A stretch of DNA of 64,000 bases from Salinibaculum rarum (GTDB lineage Archaea > Halobacteriota > Halobacteria > Halobacteriales > Haloarculaceae). Positions 1 through 8,079 of this stretch are shown piece after piece. The DNA lies in NCBI RefSeq assembly GCF_030505615.1, contig NZ_CP129992.1:744001-808000 (forward strand). The letters are read 5' to 3'. The notes beneath the pieces were generated by a model. The model was not told the DNA's origin. It saw only the letters and a program-made list of their open reading frames with translations, and did not search any database. The first letter of the stretch is position 1. Each line of letters starts with the position of its first letter. Position numbers and translations under genes: made by a program.

Positions 1-236
1 GATTCGAGCGTCACGTCGCGAAGTGCAGACGGTGCCTCGTACTCGTGAACCGCCGTCACGTCGCGTGTCGTCAATTGTCCATCGTCGGTCATCGTCCAGA
101 CCGTGGCGTCGACGTCCCGAAGCGACCGTCCCTTCTCGTGGTACTCGACATCGCCGTCGGGGTCGGCAGCGAGCGTCAGCTCACGGATAGGGACGATACC
201 GTCTCCCGTGTGAACGAGCGTCTCGCCCGTGACACA
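1..236 (-). other. N-terminal part of an intein inserted in MCM just after Walker B
   Basis: The first intein residue is Cys398 of the precursor (codon 236-234), opening a typical block A, CVTGETLVHTGDG. About 78 intein residues are visible, running to a candidate block B region near ALRDVTLES at the edge. The insertion lies in the most conserved stretch of the ATPase site, a favoured intein position in haloarchaeal MCMs. The C-terminal splice junction (His-Asn then Ser/Thr/Cys) and any homing endonuclease domain are outside the window, so activity cannot be judged. Confidence 0.92.
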
Positions 237-1427
237 CTCCATCTTGTCGAGTTCGTCCACCGCCGCGATTCCCTTGTCGGCTAGCACGAGCGCACCGGCT
301 TCGAGCGTCCACTGCTGGCCGTCGCCGAAGTCATCGCGGACCGCAGCAGCAGTAAGACCCGCCGAGGATGCGCCTTTCCCGGAGGTGTACACTGACCGGG
401 GGGCTATTTGTCGGATATATTGTAACATGGCCGACTTTCCCGTACCAGGGTCACCGATCAGAAGCATATGCAAATCGCCACGAATCCGTGAGCCGTCGGG
501 GAGGTGTTTGGTGACACCCGAAAAGAGCTGGAGAATCATCGCCAGCTTCTGTTTCTCGTAGCCGTAGATGGAGGGCGCAATCGCGCCGACCATCTTCTCG
601 TAGATACCGGATTCGTTCGAGAGTTCGACGATTTCCTTCTTGTCCTCGTCGGTGATGTCCATGTCCTCGAACTGCTCGTCCTCGATGGACACCGAGAGGC
701 CGGTCATGTACACGTCGAACATGGCCGACTTCTCGCGGTCGTTGCCCTGCTGTTCGAGTTTGAGGATGCCGGTCACTTCGACGTGGTCGCCGGCGGTCAC
801 CTGGCCGGTGATGTCGTCCTCGATGTTCACGTCGATGCTCTGGGGCGTCTCGCCGCCGCGGAGTCCCTCGGGCGATTCCTGGATGCGGAGTTTCTGGGCG
901 TCGATGAACTCCGACTGGTCGAAGTTGATGCGGAACGGACCCTGGCGTTCACAGCCCTGGCACTCATGAGGTTCCTGAAAGTCGCCGTCGGTCTGGGGGA
1001 TGCGAGTGAGCGTGCCACAGCGCTGGCACTCGAAGGCCGCGGTGGTAATCTTCGGGCGGACGTCCGTCGCCTTGCGGACGATGCCTTTGACGGAGATGAG
1101 CGAGCCACGGTGGTCGGCGCGAATCTGGCGGATGCCCGTCGATTCGGGCAGGTTCTGGACGCGAACGTGGGCTTGCCCGAGCGAGACGTCGACGGGCAGG
1201 TCGTAGAGACGAAGCGCTTCCTCGGCGTACTCTTTGAGCTGCTGGGGCTTGTTCCGGAAGTCGTCGGCGAGGTCCGGGTCGAACCGGTAGAGGTCGTCCC
1301 AGTCGACGAAGAGAGATTTCTGCTCGGTCGGGTACTTCTGGGCGAGTTCCCCGATTGCGTTGCGGTAGTAGTTCCGGTAGAACTCCTCGAAAGTGTCGAT
1401 GAGTTCGGTGTCGTCCGCGCGAGCCAT
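1..1427 (-). CDS. mcm: Replicative DNA helicase MCM, intein-containing, 3' part cut by window edge
   Basis: Hexameric ATPase that unwinds DNA at the replication fork. Reading leftward from the ATG at 1427, 475 codons lie in the window. The N-terminal domain carries a zinc knuckle (C134, C137, C156, C159). The AAA+ domain has Walker A GDPGTGKS at residues 325-332 and the Walker B sequence AAVDELDKM ending at residue 396. Directly after DELDKME the host sequence stops and an intein begins at Cys398. The remaining AAA+ core (sensor 1, arginine finger, winged helix) must therefore lie beyond the left edge after the intein. Length up to the break is as expected for archaeal MCM. The gene is divergent from the gene at 1720, with a 292-base spacer that holds two weak ORB-like sequences. 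Long open frames on the opposite strand here are antisense shadows. Confidence 0.96.
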   Translation of the reverse strand, partial: MARADDTELIDTFEEFYRNYYRNAIGELAQKYPTEQKSLFVDWDDLYRFDPDLADDFRNKPQQLKEYAEEALRLYDLPVDVSLGQAHVRVQNLPESTGIRQIRADHRGSLISVKGIVRKATDVRPKITTAAFECQRCGTLTRIPQTDGDFQEPHECQGCERQGPFRINFDQSEFIDAQKLRIQESPEGLRGGETPQSIDVNIEDDITGQVTAGDHVEVTGILKLEQQGNDREKSAMFDVYMTGLSVSIEDEQFEDMDITDEDKKEIVELSNESGIYEKMVGAIAPSIYGYEKQKLAMILQLFSGVTKHLPDGSRIRGDLHMLLIGDPGTGKSAMLQYIRQIAPRSVYTSGKGASSAGLTAAAVRDDFGDGQQWTLEAGALVLADKGIAAVDELDKMECVTGETLVHTGDGIVPIRELTLAADPDGDVEYHEKGRSLRDVDATVWTMTDDGQLTTRDVTAVHEYEAPSALRDVTLE

Positions 1428-1719
1428 CTGGTGAGCAAGGCTTAGTTGCCCTTCGTTCAAGAAGGTTCGCAAACGGGAGTGGAAGTGATTCCGGCATCGA
1501 GAAACCCACGGACTGCACGGCGGTCGGTGGCGAAGCGAAGGGGTGGGTATCGGGTGTAGCAGACGCGAAGACAGAGCACGTTGGGATTCGGTCACACCCA
1601 CCGGAGTGAAAGTGGCCATCAAGTGAGAAAACCAGCAGACTGCAGTCGGACGACAGTGGAAAGAGAGGGGTAACGGCTGGAGCCATGGAATTAATCCACT
1701 GGCGGCCAGTTATCATCGT

Positions 1720-2280
1720 ATGAGTGATTCGGTACCCGAGCGGATGGAACGGCTGGAAGCGGTCACCGACGACGCCGCGAAGGCGGCCCGGGAACGGGAC
1801 GAGTTGGCCGACGAAATCGGGACGAAACTGGCCGAGTGTGTCGAACAGGCAGTGACAGAACAGGGGACGAACGTCGAGACAGCCGGAGAGTCGCCGTCAG
1901 ACGGGACGTTCCGGTTCGCAGCACGGCTCGACCGGGCGGCGATGGTGGCCGCACTGACCAGCACGCTCCCGCACGGGTTCGCCGTCTCCCACGTCAACAC
2001 CGACGGGACGCTGACCGTCGAGTGGACCGGGAGCGGCCGGACGCCGAGCAAGCGCGACCACGACGCAATCCTGAAAGCCATCATCAACGAGGAGACGGTC
2101 ACCAAAGAATACGGACTCATCGAATCGGTACCCACTCGCGAGCAGGTACTCGCGCGGGCAGCGGAGTTGGGCGTCTCGCGGGATACTGCTGCGGACCGAC
2201 TCGACCGCCTCGCGACACTCGATATGGTCGACATCGACGACGGATACGTCTATCCCGACAAGAACTTCTCACGGATATAG
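1720..2280 (+). CDS. Conserved haloarchaeal protein, coiled N-terminus and winged-helix-like C-terminus
   Basis: 186 residues, no function recognised. The N-terminus (about 1-50) is a charged helical segment with heptad-like spacing (MERLEAV, DELADEI). The middle (about 60-110) looks like a compact alpha/beta domain. The C-terminus (about 130-180) reads as a winged helix: a TREQVLARAAELGVSRDT helix-turn-helix followed by a DRLATLDMVDIDDGYVY strand pair. This suggests DNA binding or a partner protein with an HTH fold. It starts at an ATG 38 bases after a run of AT-rich sequence and is divergent from mcm. The arrangement may be historical rather than functional; I have no evidence that it acts in replication. 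Confidence 0.8.
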   Translation: MSDSVPERMERLEAVTDDAAKAARERDELADEIGTKLAECVEQAVTEQGTNVETAGESPSDGTFRFAARLDRAAMVAALTSTLPHGFAVSHVNTDGTLTVEWTGSGRTPSKRDHDAILKAIINEETVTKEYGLIESVPTREQVLARAAELGVSRDTAADRLDRLATLDMVDIDDGYVYPDKNFSRI

Positions 2281-2345
2281 GCCGTACTGTCGGTAGAGCG
2301 GTCCGGAGTACTGCCGTTCGCAGGCTCGCTCGCCGCAAAATATAA

Positions 2346-2418
2346 TGGGATCGCCCGGATTTGAACCGGGGTTACGGGCACCCAAGGCCCGAAGTATACC
2401 AGGCTAACCCACGATCCC
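2346..2418 (-). tRNA. tRNA-Pro (anticodon UGG)
   Basis: 73 bases. The acceptor stem GGGATCG pairs with CGATCCC and the discriminator is A. The T-arm is CCCGG-TTCAAAT-CCGGG. The anticodon stem CGGGC/GCCCG encloses the loop CTTGGGT, giving TGG at positions 34-36. No intron is present. It lies in the spacer between the genes at 1720 and 2529. Confidence 0.95.
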
Positions 2419-2528
2419 GTATGCATCTATGCCACCGTCACAGAGTAAAGCGTTTCGTTGCGAGCGTGGGAGATGGGTAAGGGTCGCGGGACGTAACAAT
2501 TTACTCGCTGGGCCGTGAGACTCCGGTC

Positions 2529-3533
2529 GTGGTAACGGTCCGTCGGCAGACGGTACTCGTGGGGCTGCTCGGAGTCGCGTCGCTGGTCGCGGCGGCGATT
2601 CTCTGGGAAGTCCTGCCGACGGTCTTTTTCGCGATTACTGTCGCGTACATACTCTATCCACTGCGCCAGTGGCTGTCGGCACACGGCACGGGCGCTCGGC
2701 TGGCGGCGGCAATCTGTACTGCCAGTGCCTTCATCACTGGCCTCGTGCTCGTGTTGCCGCTGTTTGCCGCGCTGTATCTGCGCCGCGGACAGCTGTTCGA
2801 TTCGCTCCAACAACTCCCCGAGACAATCCCGGTCTCGGTCGGGGAGTTTAGCTATACGATAGACATCGCGTCGCTGTTCGTGACCGCTCGTGATCTGTCC
2901 GGCGACGTCGCGGTCGGACTCGTGCAGGCGGCCCCGGCACTGGCACTGAAGGTGTTTATCTTCACGCTGGTCGTCTACGCACTCTTGCTCCGGCCCCAGC
3001 AGGTCAGGCGAGCGATGTTCCGTCCCGTCCCGACAGCGTACCGCGACATCGTCTCCGCGTTACACGAGCGCACGCAGTCGATTCTGTACGCTATCTACGT
3101 CCTCCAGGCGGCCGTCTCCGTCGGCACCTTCCTCATCGGCTACGTCGTCTTCCTCGCGCTGGGATACGACTCGGCGTTTACCCTCGCGGTCGTCAGCGGC
3201 ATCTTACAGTTTATCCCGATTCTCGGTCCGAGCGTGCTCGTCGTCGTCCTCGCGGCAATCGAGATACTCGCCAACGACGTGGCCGGCGCGATAACGATAC
3301 TCGTGTTGGGCTTTGTCGTCATCGGCTTCCTCCCGGACGCGCTCATCCGCCCGCGTCTCGCGCGACTGACCACTGGGATGCCGGGCAGCCTCTATTTCGT
3401 CGGGTTCACCGGTGGTGTCCTCTCGGTGGGGCTGGTAGGACTGGTCGCCGGCCCCGTCGTCGTCGCGTTGCTCGCGGAGGCCGTCTCGTTGCTCACAGCG
3501 GAGTCGCCGACGGTCCAGCAGCAACTCGACTAG
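2529..3533 (+). CDS. AI-2E family (PerM/UPF0118) membrane transporter
   Basis: 334 residues from a GTG start. Seven to eight hydrophobic segments: two close together at the N-terminus (about 8-45), one near 60, one near 140, then a cluster from about 210 to 320. The signature region near residues 235-250 (GILQFIPILGPSV) is the characteristic PerM/YhhT motif. The family moves small molecules or ions across the cytoplasmic membrane; substrates differ between members and none can be inferred here. The gene converges on the rhodanese at 3530, and the two stop codons overlap by 4 bases, so the transcripts must overlap. Confidence 0.9.
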   Translation: MVTVRRQTVLVGLLGVASLVAAAILWEVLPTVFFAITVAYILYPLRQWLSAHGTGARLAAAICTASAFITGLVLVLPLFAALYLRRGQLFDSLQQLPETIPVSVGEFSYTIDIASLFVTARDLSGDVAVGLVQAAPALALKVFIFTLVVYALLLRPQQVRRAMFRPVPTAYRDIVSALHERTQSILYAIYVLQAAVSVGTFLIGYVVFLALGYDSAFTLAVVSGILQFIPILGPSVLVVVLAAIEILANDVAGAITILVLGFVVIGFLPDALIRPRLARLTTGMPGSLYFVGFTGGVLSVGLVGLVAGPVVVALLAEAVSLLTAESPTVQQQLD

Positions 3534-4327
3534 GTCGACTCGACCGGTCGGTCAGCGGCTTTCCACTCGGTGAGACTCCCCTCGTAGAACGCGAGGTTCT
3601 CGTAGCCGAAGTGTCGCAGGACGACGTAGGTGTGACTGATGCGGCGGGCGGTGTTGCAGTACAGCAAGATGCGCTTTTCTGGCACGATACCAGCCTCGTC
3701 GAGAATCGCTCGAATCTCCGAGTCGGGTTTGAGACCCCGGGTCTCGTCGTCGACGAGTTCCCGCCAGTCCAGTCGGATTGCACCGGGGATGTGTCCCTCG
3801 TCGTACTCTGACTGCTCGCGTGTGTCGACGATGACCGTCTCGGGGTGGTCGGTGGCCGCGGCGACGGCGTCGGCGTCGACCAGCGGCGTCGATTCGAGCG
3901 GGCGCACCTCGTAGTCGCTCGGGTCGGGGTCGGGCGCCTCGCCGGTCGTCTCGTAGTCGAGTTGCCACGCGCTGAAATCGCCGTCGAGCAGGTGCAGTCG
4001 GTCGACCGGGTGGCCGTACAGTTCGGCAGTGACCAGAAAGCGAGCGGCGAAGACGCCGTGGTGGTCGTCGTAGGCGACGATGTCGTCTTCCCGCGTGATG
4101 CCTGCGTCACACATCAGTGCGGCAAAGGCGTCTTCGCCGGGGAGCATGCCGCTTCCCTCGCCGGTTTCGGCGGCGTGTTCGTCGGCGCGAAACGAGTCGA
4201 AGGGGACGTTGGCAGCGCCCGGGACGTGGCCGATACCGTCGTACTCCCAGGCGTCGCGCACGTCGACGACGCGAACGCTGTCGAGATTGTCGGCCAGCCA
4301 GGCTGGCGAAACGACGAAGTCAGTCAT
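3530..4327 (-). CDS. Sulfurtransferase with tandem rhodanese domains
   Basis: 265 residues, thiosulfate or 3-mercaptopyruvate sulfurtransferase type, transferring sulfane sulfur through a cysteine persulfide. Two rhodanese folds: an N-terminal structural domain (about 1-130, loop YDDHHG with no cysteine) and a C-terminal catalytic domain (about 140-265) with Cys224 in the loop YCNTARR. The CH2 motif RVVDVRDAWEY is near residue 20 and its counterpart VIVDTREQSEY near 166. It is divergent from a second two-domain sulfurtransferase at 4582 whose active loop differs (YCRIGER), so the pair may prefer different donors. The substrate cannot be set from sequence. Confidence 0.9.
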   Translation of the reverse strand: MTDFVVSPAWLADNLDSVRVVDVRDAWEYDGIGHVPGAANVPFDSFRADEHAAETGEGSGMLPGEDAFAALMCDAGITREDDIVAYDDHHGVFAARFLVTAELYGHPVDRLHLLDGDFSAWQLDYETTGEAPDPDPSDYEVRPLESTPLVDADAVAAATDHPETVIVDTREQSEYDEGHIPGAIRLDWRELVDDETRGLKPDSEIRAILDEAGIVPEKRILLYCNTARRISHTYVVLRHFGYENLAFYEGSLTEWKAADRPVEST

Positions 4328-4581
4328 TGGAAGCAGTTACGGAGCGACCGGTTTGAAGATGTCTCTCTGGGAACATCGAAGACAGTGGCAACAATCTCCG
4401 GTAGATGGCGCCCCAATTCCCACCGAGTGCCGGAAGCCGGAGACGACACTCTCCGGACAGCACCGTTCGAGCAACGACCCGGCAATAATGCGGCAGGTTA
4501 TGCCGGGGAAGGGGAGGAGTGGCGGGACATGCCGAGAGTCGTAGGAATATATGGGTGGGGTGTGTATAGAGGAACGCAATC

Positions 4582-5436
4582 ATGAGCGATTACGCCAACG
4601 ACGTTCTCGTCTCTGCGGACTGGGTCGAGAACAACCTCGACAAGTTCGAGAGCGACGACCCCGGCCACCGGCTGGTCGAGGTCGACGTCGACACAGAGCT
4701 GTACGACGACAGTCACGCCCCCGGTGCAATCGGCTTCAACTGGGAGACACAACTGCAAGACCAGACCACACGGGACATTCTCACGAAGGAGGACTTCGAG
4801 GACCTCCTTGGCAGTCACGGCATCAGCGAGGATTCCACGGTGGTACTGTACGGTGACAACGCAAACTGGTTTGCCGCCTACACCTACTGGCAGTTCAAGT
4901 ACTACGGCCACGACGACGTGAAGCTCCTCGACGGTGGCCGCGACTACTGGGTCGAAAACGACTACCCGCTCACCGAGGAAGTCCCCGAGTTCTCGGAAGT
5001 CGAGTACGACGCCGCCGGTCCGCGCGAGTCCATCCGCGCCTACCGCGACGACGTCGAGAACGCAATCGAGCGTGGCCTTCCACTCGTCGACGTCCGGTCG
5101 CCCGAGGAGTACTCCGGCGAGATTCTCGCACCCCCGGGCCTGCAGGAGACCGCCCAGCGTGGCGGCCACATCCCCGGCGCGAAGAACATCTCGTGGGCCG
5201 CCGTCACCAACGACGACGGGACGTTCAAATCGGCCGACGAAATCGAGGAGCTGTACGCCGAGGAAGGCATCGACGGTGACGGCACGACCGTCGCCTACTG
5301 CCGCATCGGCGAGCGCTCGTCGGTCGCCTGGTTCGCACTCCACGAACTGCTCGGCTACGAAGATACCGTCAACTACGACGGCTCCTGGACCGAATGGGGC
5401 AACCTCGTCGGCGCACCCATCGAAAAAGGTAATTAA
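4582..5436 (+). CDS. Sulfurtransferase (thiosulfate sulfurtransferase) with tandem rhodanese domains
   Basis: 284 residues. The inactive N-terminal rhodanese domain spans about 1-140 (loop YGDNANW). The catalytic C-terminal domain carries Cys240 in YCRIGERSS, the CRxGxR-type loop typical of thiosulfate sulfurtransferases. A TATA-like element (AATATATGG, about 4543-4551) lies about 31 bases before the ATG, pointing to a leaderless transcript. It is divergently arranged with the rhodanese at 3530-4327, with a 254-base spacer. The role is likely sulfur trafficking or cyanide/thiosulfate metabolism. The family assignment is firm; the physiological donor is inferred only. Confidence 0.92.
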   Translation: MSDYANDVLVSADWVENNLDKFESDDPGHRLVEVDVDTELYDDSHAPGAIGFNWETQLQDQTTRDILTKEDFEDLLGSHGISEDSTVVLYGDNANWFAAYTYWQFKYYGHDDVKLLDGGRDYWVENDYPLTEEVPEFSEVEYDAAGPRESIRAYRDDVENAIERGLPLVDVRSPEEYSGEILAPPGLQETAQRGGHIPGAKNISWAAVTNDDGTFKSADEIEELYAEEGIDGDGTTVAYCRIGERSSVAWFALHELLGYEDTVNYDGSWTEWGNLVGAPIEKGN

Positions 5437-5456
5437 GCGGTCGATTTCTTCCGTTT

Positions 5457-5804
5457 TTACAGCGTCACGAGCGTGAGCGCGTTGAGTGCAACGACCAGCA
5501 GCGAGACGAGCGCGAACGAAAGAAGGACGACGCTGGCATAGCGGTCGGGCAAGCGCCACCACAGCAGCGCAACGAGGAGCAGCGCGGAGAACTTGAGCAG
5601 GCCGACGCCTGACGTACCGTAGGTTTCGAGAAAGGCCACGGCGATAGCATTGGCTTCGCTTGCGCCGCGGGCGATGCCGACGATTGTGGTAACGATGTCG
5701 AAGACGGAGACGACGATGACCACAGTCCAGAGCACGGCATCGGAGTCCGAGAGCGGGCGGACGTGGTCAGAGAACCAGCCGGTACCGACAGAATCGGGAG
5801 CCAT
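5457..5804 (-). CDS. Small integral membrane protein, function unknown
   Basis: 115 residues with three or four predicted membrane segments (near residues 22-42, 60-80 and 90-113). No family recognised with confidence. The frame could extend to a GTG at 5879, but a TATA-like sequence (TTTTATTA on the minus strand, about 5829-5839) sits about 27-30 bases before the ATG at 5804. I therefore chose the ATG, which also removes the overlap with the promoter of the divergent gene at 5901. It converges on the rhodanese at 4582-5436 with a 20-base gap. Confidence 0.75.
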   Translation of the reverse strand: MAPDSVGTGWFSDHVRPLSDSDAVLWTVVIVVSVFDIVTTIVGIARGASEANAIAVAFLETYGTSGVGLLKFSALLLVALLWWRLPDRYASVVLLSFALVSLLVVALNALTLVTL

Positions 5805-5900
5805 CTGTGCCTCGACGAAGACGGTCCCACAGATAATAAAACGGCCCACCGACCGGCCGAGGACGATGGTTACAAGCACGGCCCAGCCGACAGCGTGGAT

Positions 5901-6515
5901 ATGAACGGTAGCGACCTCGTCGAAGCAGTCCAGACAGCAACGAAGACGGAGCTTTCCCGCCTTGGCTCCTCGAAGTCACTCTACGCCGACACCGAGGGCG
6001 AGATGGAGTCGGACGCCGTCCTCACGGCGGCGGCCGACAACGCCCACCACGCGGCCGAGACGTTCGAGGGCTGGGCCGACGACGACGTAGAGGGGGCCTT
6101 CGCGGACGCCACCGAGGCCGAGCGCGACCACTACGAGAGCATCGCGGGGAAACTCGACGACCACGAACCGGGGACCCCACCAGCAGTCGTCGAATTCATC
6201 CGGGGACTTCCCGGAGTCGTCGAGCGTCTCGGCGGCCTCGTCGGCTGGACGCTCGTCACCGAGGAGAAAGCGAGCCAGTGTACCGGCTTTTTCACCGGCC
6301 AGGCAGACCCCCAGACGGCGAGTCTGTTCCGCGGGTTCGGCGACAACTACGAGGCGACCCGCGAGGGCGCACTCGATGCACTCGAGGCGGCCTGTGAGAA
6401 CGAGGGCGACTGGGAGCGTGCGGAGACGGCCGCGACCAGCGCCGTCGAGGCGGCGTACGACGAGTACTTCGAGACGCTCGAAGACCTCGGCGTGAACCCG
6501 AAGCCGGTCTGTTAA
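5901..6515 (+). CDS. Rubrerythrin-like (ferritin-like fold) protein
   Basis: 204 residues, mostly helical and very acidic. It resembles haloarchaeal proteins annotated as rubrerythrin family. The Glu/His-rich helices fit a ferritin-like diiron fold: ADNAHHAAETFEGWADD near residues 45-60 and ATEAERDHYESIAG near 72-85. The C-terminus ends NPKPVC with a terminal cysteine. Expected roles are peroxide or iron handling in the cytoplasm. The C-terminal rubredoxin domain of classical rubrerythrin is absent. Start chosen at the ATG 5901 because the in-frame extension upstream runs back through the divergent gene. Confidence 0.8.
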   Translation: MNGSDLVEAVQTATKTELSRLGSSKSLYADTEGEMESDAVLTAAADNAHHAAETFEGWADDDVEGAFADATEAERDHYESIAGKLDDHEPGTPPAVVEFIRGLPGVVERLGGLVGWTLVTEEKASQCTGFFTGQADPQTASLFRGFGDNYEATREGALDALEAACENEGDWERAETAATSAVEAAYDEYFETLEDLGVNPKPVC

Positions 6516-6551
6516 GCAGTCGTCTCGACGCCAGCAGCCGGTCCGACCGTC

Positions 6552-7340
6552 TCAGACGCTTCGCATCGACCCGCCGTCGATGGCCAGCGCCGCGCCGTTG
6601 ACGAAACTGGCGCGTGGACTCGACAGAAACGCGACCACGTCGCCAAGTTCCTGCGGGTCGCCGATACGCCCGAGTGGCACGTCCTCCGCCCAGTCCCGAT
6701 AGCCGGCGTCGTAGTCGTCGACGTCACCGCGCTCGACGGCGGCCTCGATGAGTTCCTCGATGCGTGCCGTCTCGTGAGCGCCCGGCAAGACGGCGTTGGC
6801 ACGAATATCCGGCGCCATCTCCCGGGAGACGGTCTTGACGAGTCCGACGACCGCCCGGCGGACGGCATTCGACAGGAGCAATCCCTCCCGGACCTCCCTG
6901 ACGGTCCGGGACGTAATCGCGACCAGCGTGCCAGCCTCGGACTCCTGAAGATGTGGGACAGCCTCTCTGAGCGTCCAGACGACGCTCATCACGAGCATGT
7001 CGTAGGCCCGGTACCAGTCGCGGTCGGCCATCTCTCCGAACGGGCCACTTGGCGGGCCGCCGGCGCTGGTGACGACGTGGTCGATGCCGCCGAACGCCTC
7101 GGCCGTTTGCTCGACGAACGCCGCGACGTGGTCCGGGTCCGTGATGTCTGCTTCGACGGCGAGTACGTCACCGCTGCCGGCCGCCTGGAGTGTCTCCCGG
7201 GCATCGTCGACGTGTGCGGTCGTCCGTCCACAGACCGCCACGTCCGCACCTTCCCGAGCAAACGCCGTCGCGCTCGCGAGGCCGAGGCCGCTCGTGGCTG
7301 CGGTACACAGGACTGCCGAGTCGGCGAGTTCGAGGTCCAT
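6552..7340 (-). CDS. SDR-family oxidoreductase lacking the YxxxK catalytic pair
   Basis: 262 residues, Rossmann-fold short-chain dehydrogenase. The N-terminal nucleotide site is altered (TAATSGLG, residues 13-20, instead of TGxxxGxG), and the NNAG element reads TSAG (91-94). The catalytic Ser is kept (Ser144 in AITS). The expected YxxxK is replaced by SNAVR (157-161), followed by the normal AVVGLVKT helix. It therefore belongs to the Ser-Asn-x-x-Arg subgroup of SDRs found in bacteria and archaea. The C-terminus (FVNGAALAIDGGSMRSV) is typical and full length. Either chemistry without the Tyr-Lys pair or a non-redox role is possible; the substrate is unknown. Confidence 0.88.
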   Translation of the reverse strand: MDLELADSAVLCTAATSGLGLASATAFAREGADVAVCGRTTAHVDDARETLQAAGSGDVLAVEADITDPDHVAAFVEQTAEAFGGIDHVVTSAGGPPSGPFGEMADRDWYRAYDMLVMSVVWTLREAVPHLQESEAGTLVAITSRTVREVREGLLLSNAVRRAVVGLVKTVSREMAPDIRANAVLPGAHETARIEELIEAAVERGDVDDYDAGYRDWAEDVPLGRIGDPQELGDVVAFLSSPRASFVNGAALAIDGGSMRSV

Positions 7341-7392
7341 ACCGGACCAACGGGTGAGAAATCCTAAATAGCGATGGTCGGCGAGCGGGGCG

Positions 7393-7857
7393 TCAGTTGC
7401 CCCAGAAGTTGTCGCGACTGCCCAGGCGTGGCCCCTCGTCGTCTTCCTCTTCGTCGGCCTCCTCAGGTTCGGCGTCAGTCTCGGCCTCGTCCCCGTCGTC
7501 GTCCTCGTCTGCCTCCTCGTCGTCGAGTTCGAGGCGTTCGAGTTCGTCGGCGCGGGCGTGATTCGAGTGGACTTTCGTCACTTCGACGCGTGACCGGGCC
7601 GGCGGCAAGACGCCGTCGACCATGATGATGAAGCCGTCCTCGGTCCGCCCGACGCCAGCACCGCTCTCGTGGATGTCCTCGACGTCGATGACGACTTCCT
7701 GGCCGGCCTTGACTGGCTGGGACTTGAGGTCCTCGATGGGCTGGTTGTAGTGATTGCACCACTCCGCCCCACCCCGGTCGCCGTAGTGTTGACACCCCAT
7801 ACCCTCAATTCGCTCGGAAAAACTGGGGCAATCGTCGGCGATTGGACAGTCAGCCAT
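7393..7857 (-). CDS. TRAM-domain protein with N-terminal Cys cluster and acidic tail
   Basis: 154 residues in three parts. An N-terminal region (1-45) has Cys4, Cys10, Cys22 and Cys34 plus His24, a plausible zinc site. A TRAM beta-barrel spans about 50-100 (PVKAGQEVVIDVEDI, GAGVGRTEDGFIIMV). The low-complexity acidic tail (about 108-145) is almost all Asp, Glu and Ala. TRAM domains bind RNA, often tRNA or rRNA; small archaeal TRAM proteins have been proposed as RNA chaperones. The region upstream, on its promoter side, contains a dispersed repeat element. Confidence 0.88.
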   Translation of the reverse strand: MADCPIADDCPSFSERIEGMGCQHYGDRGGAEWCNHYNQPIEDLKSQPVKAGQEVVIDVEDIHESGAGVGRTEDGFIIMVDGVLPPARSRVEVTKVHSNHARADELERLELDDEEADEDDDGDEAETDAEPEEADEEEDDEGPRLGSRDNFWGN

Positions 7858-7899
7858 GGAACGCTCTAATCAGGGGGCGGATTAAACCTTAACGCTCCA

Positions 7900-8060
7900 C
7901 CTTTTTCCCGGTCGGGTGTCGGGTGCGCTCTCCGAGCGCACACCGCACCCTCCCGGCAAAAACGTGGGCGAAAAACACCGCTCGCGTGCGGTAGCGCGCT
8001 CGCGGGTGCTATCGTAGTGATTACCGCACAGCGACAGCACCGCCACCGCTCTTTAGCTCT
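7900..8060 (+). repeat. Dispersed structured intergenic element, copy A
   Basis: Block order on the plus strand: CTTTTTCCCG (7901-7910); GGGTGTCGG; a perfect 8-bp hairpin GTGCGCTC-TCC-GAGCGCAC (7922-7940); GCACCCTCC; CAAAAACGTGGGCGAAAAA (7957-7975); a second GC-rich partial stem; GGTGCTATCGTAGTGA (8005-8020); then ACCGC-rich sequence. The same block order is seen at 60860-61028 and, on the minus strand, at 26395-26512. It lies between two minus-strand genes and its right part approaches the stop codon at 8080. Confidence 0.85.
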
Positions 8061-8079
8061 CCACACCGCAACCGCACCG

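Noticed and set aside
504..1445. A 313-codon plus-strand frame opposite mcm
   Set aside because: Antisense to conserved MCM sequence including the zinc knuckle and Walker A.
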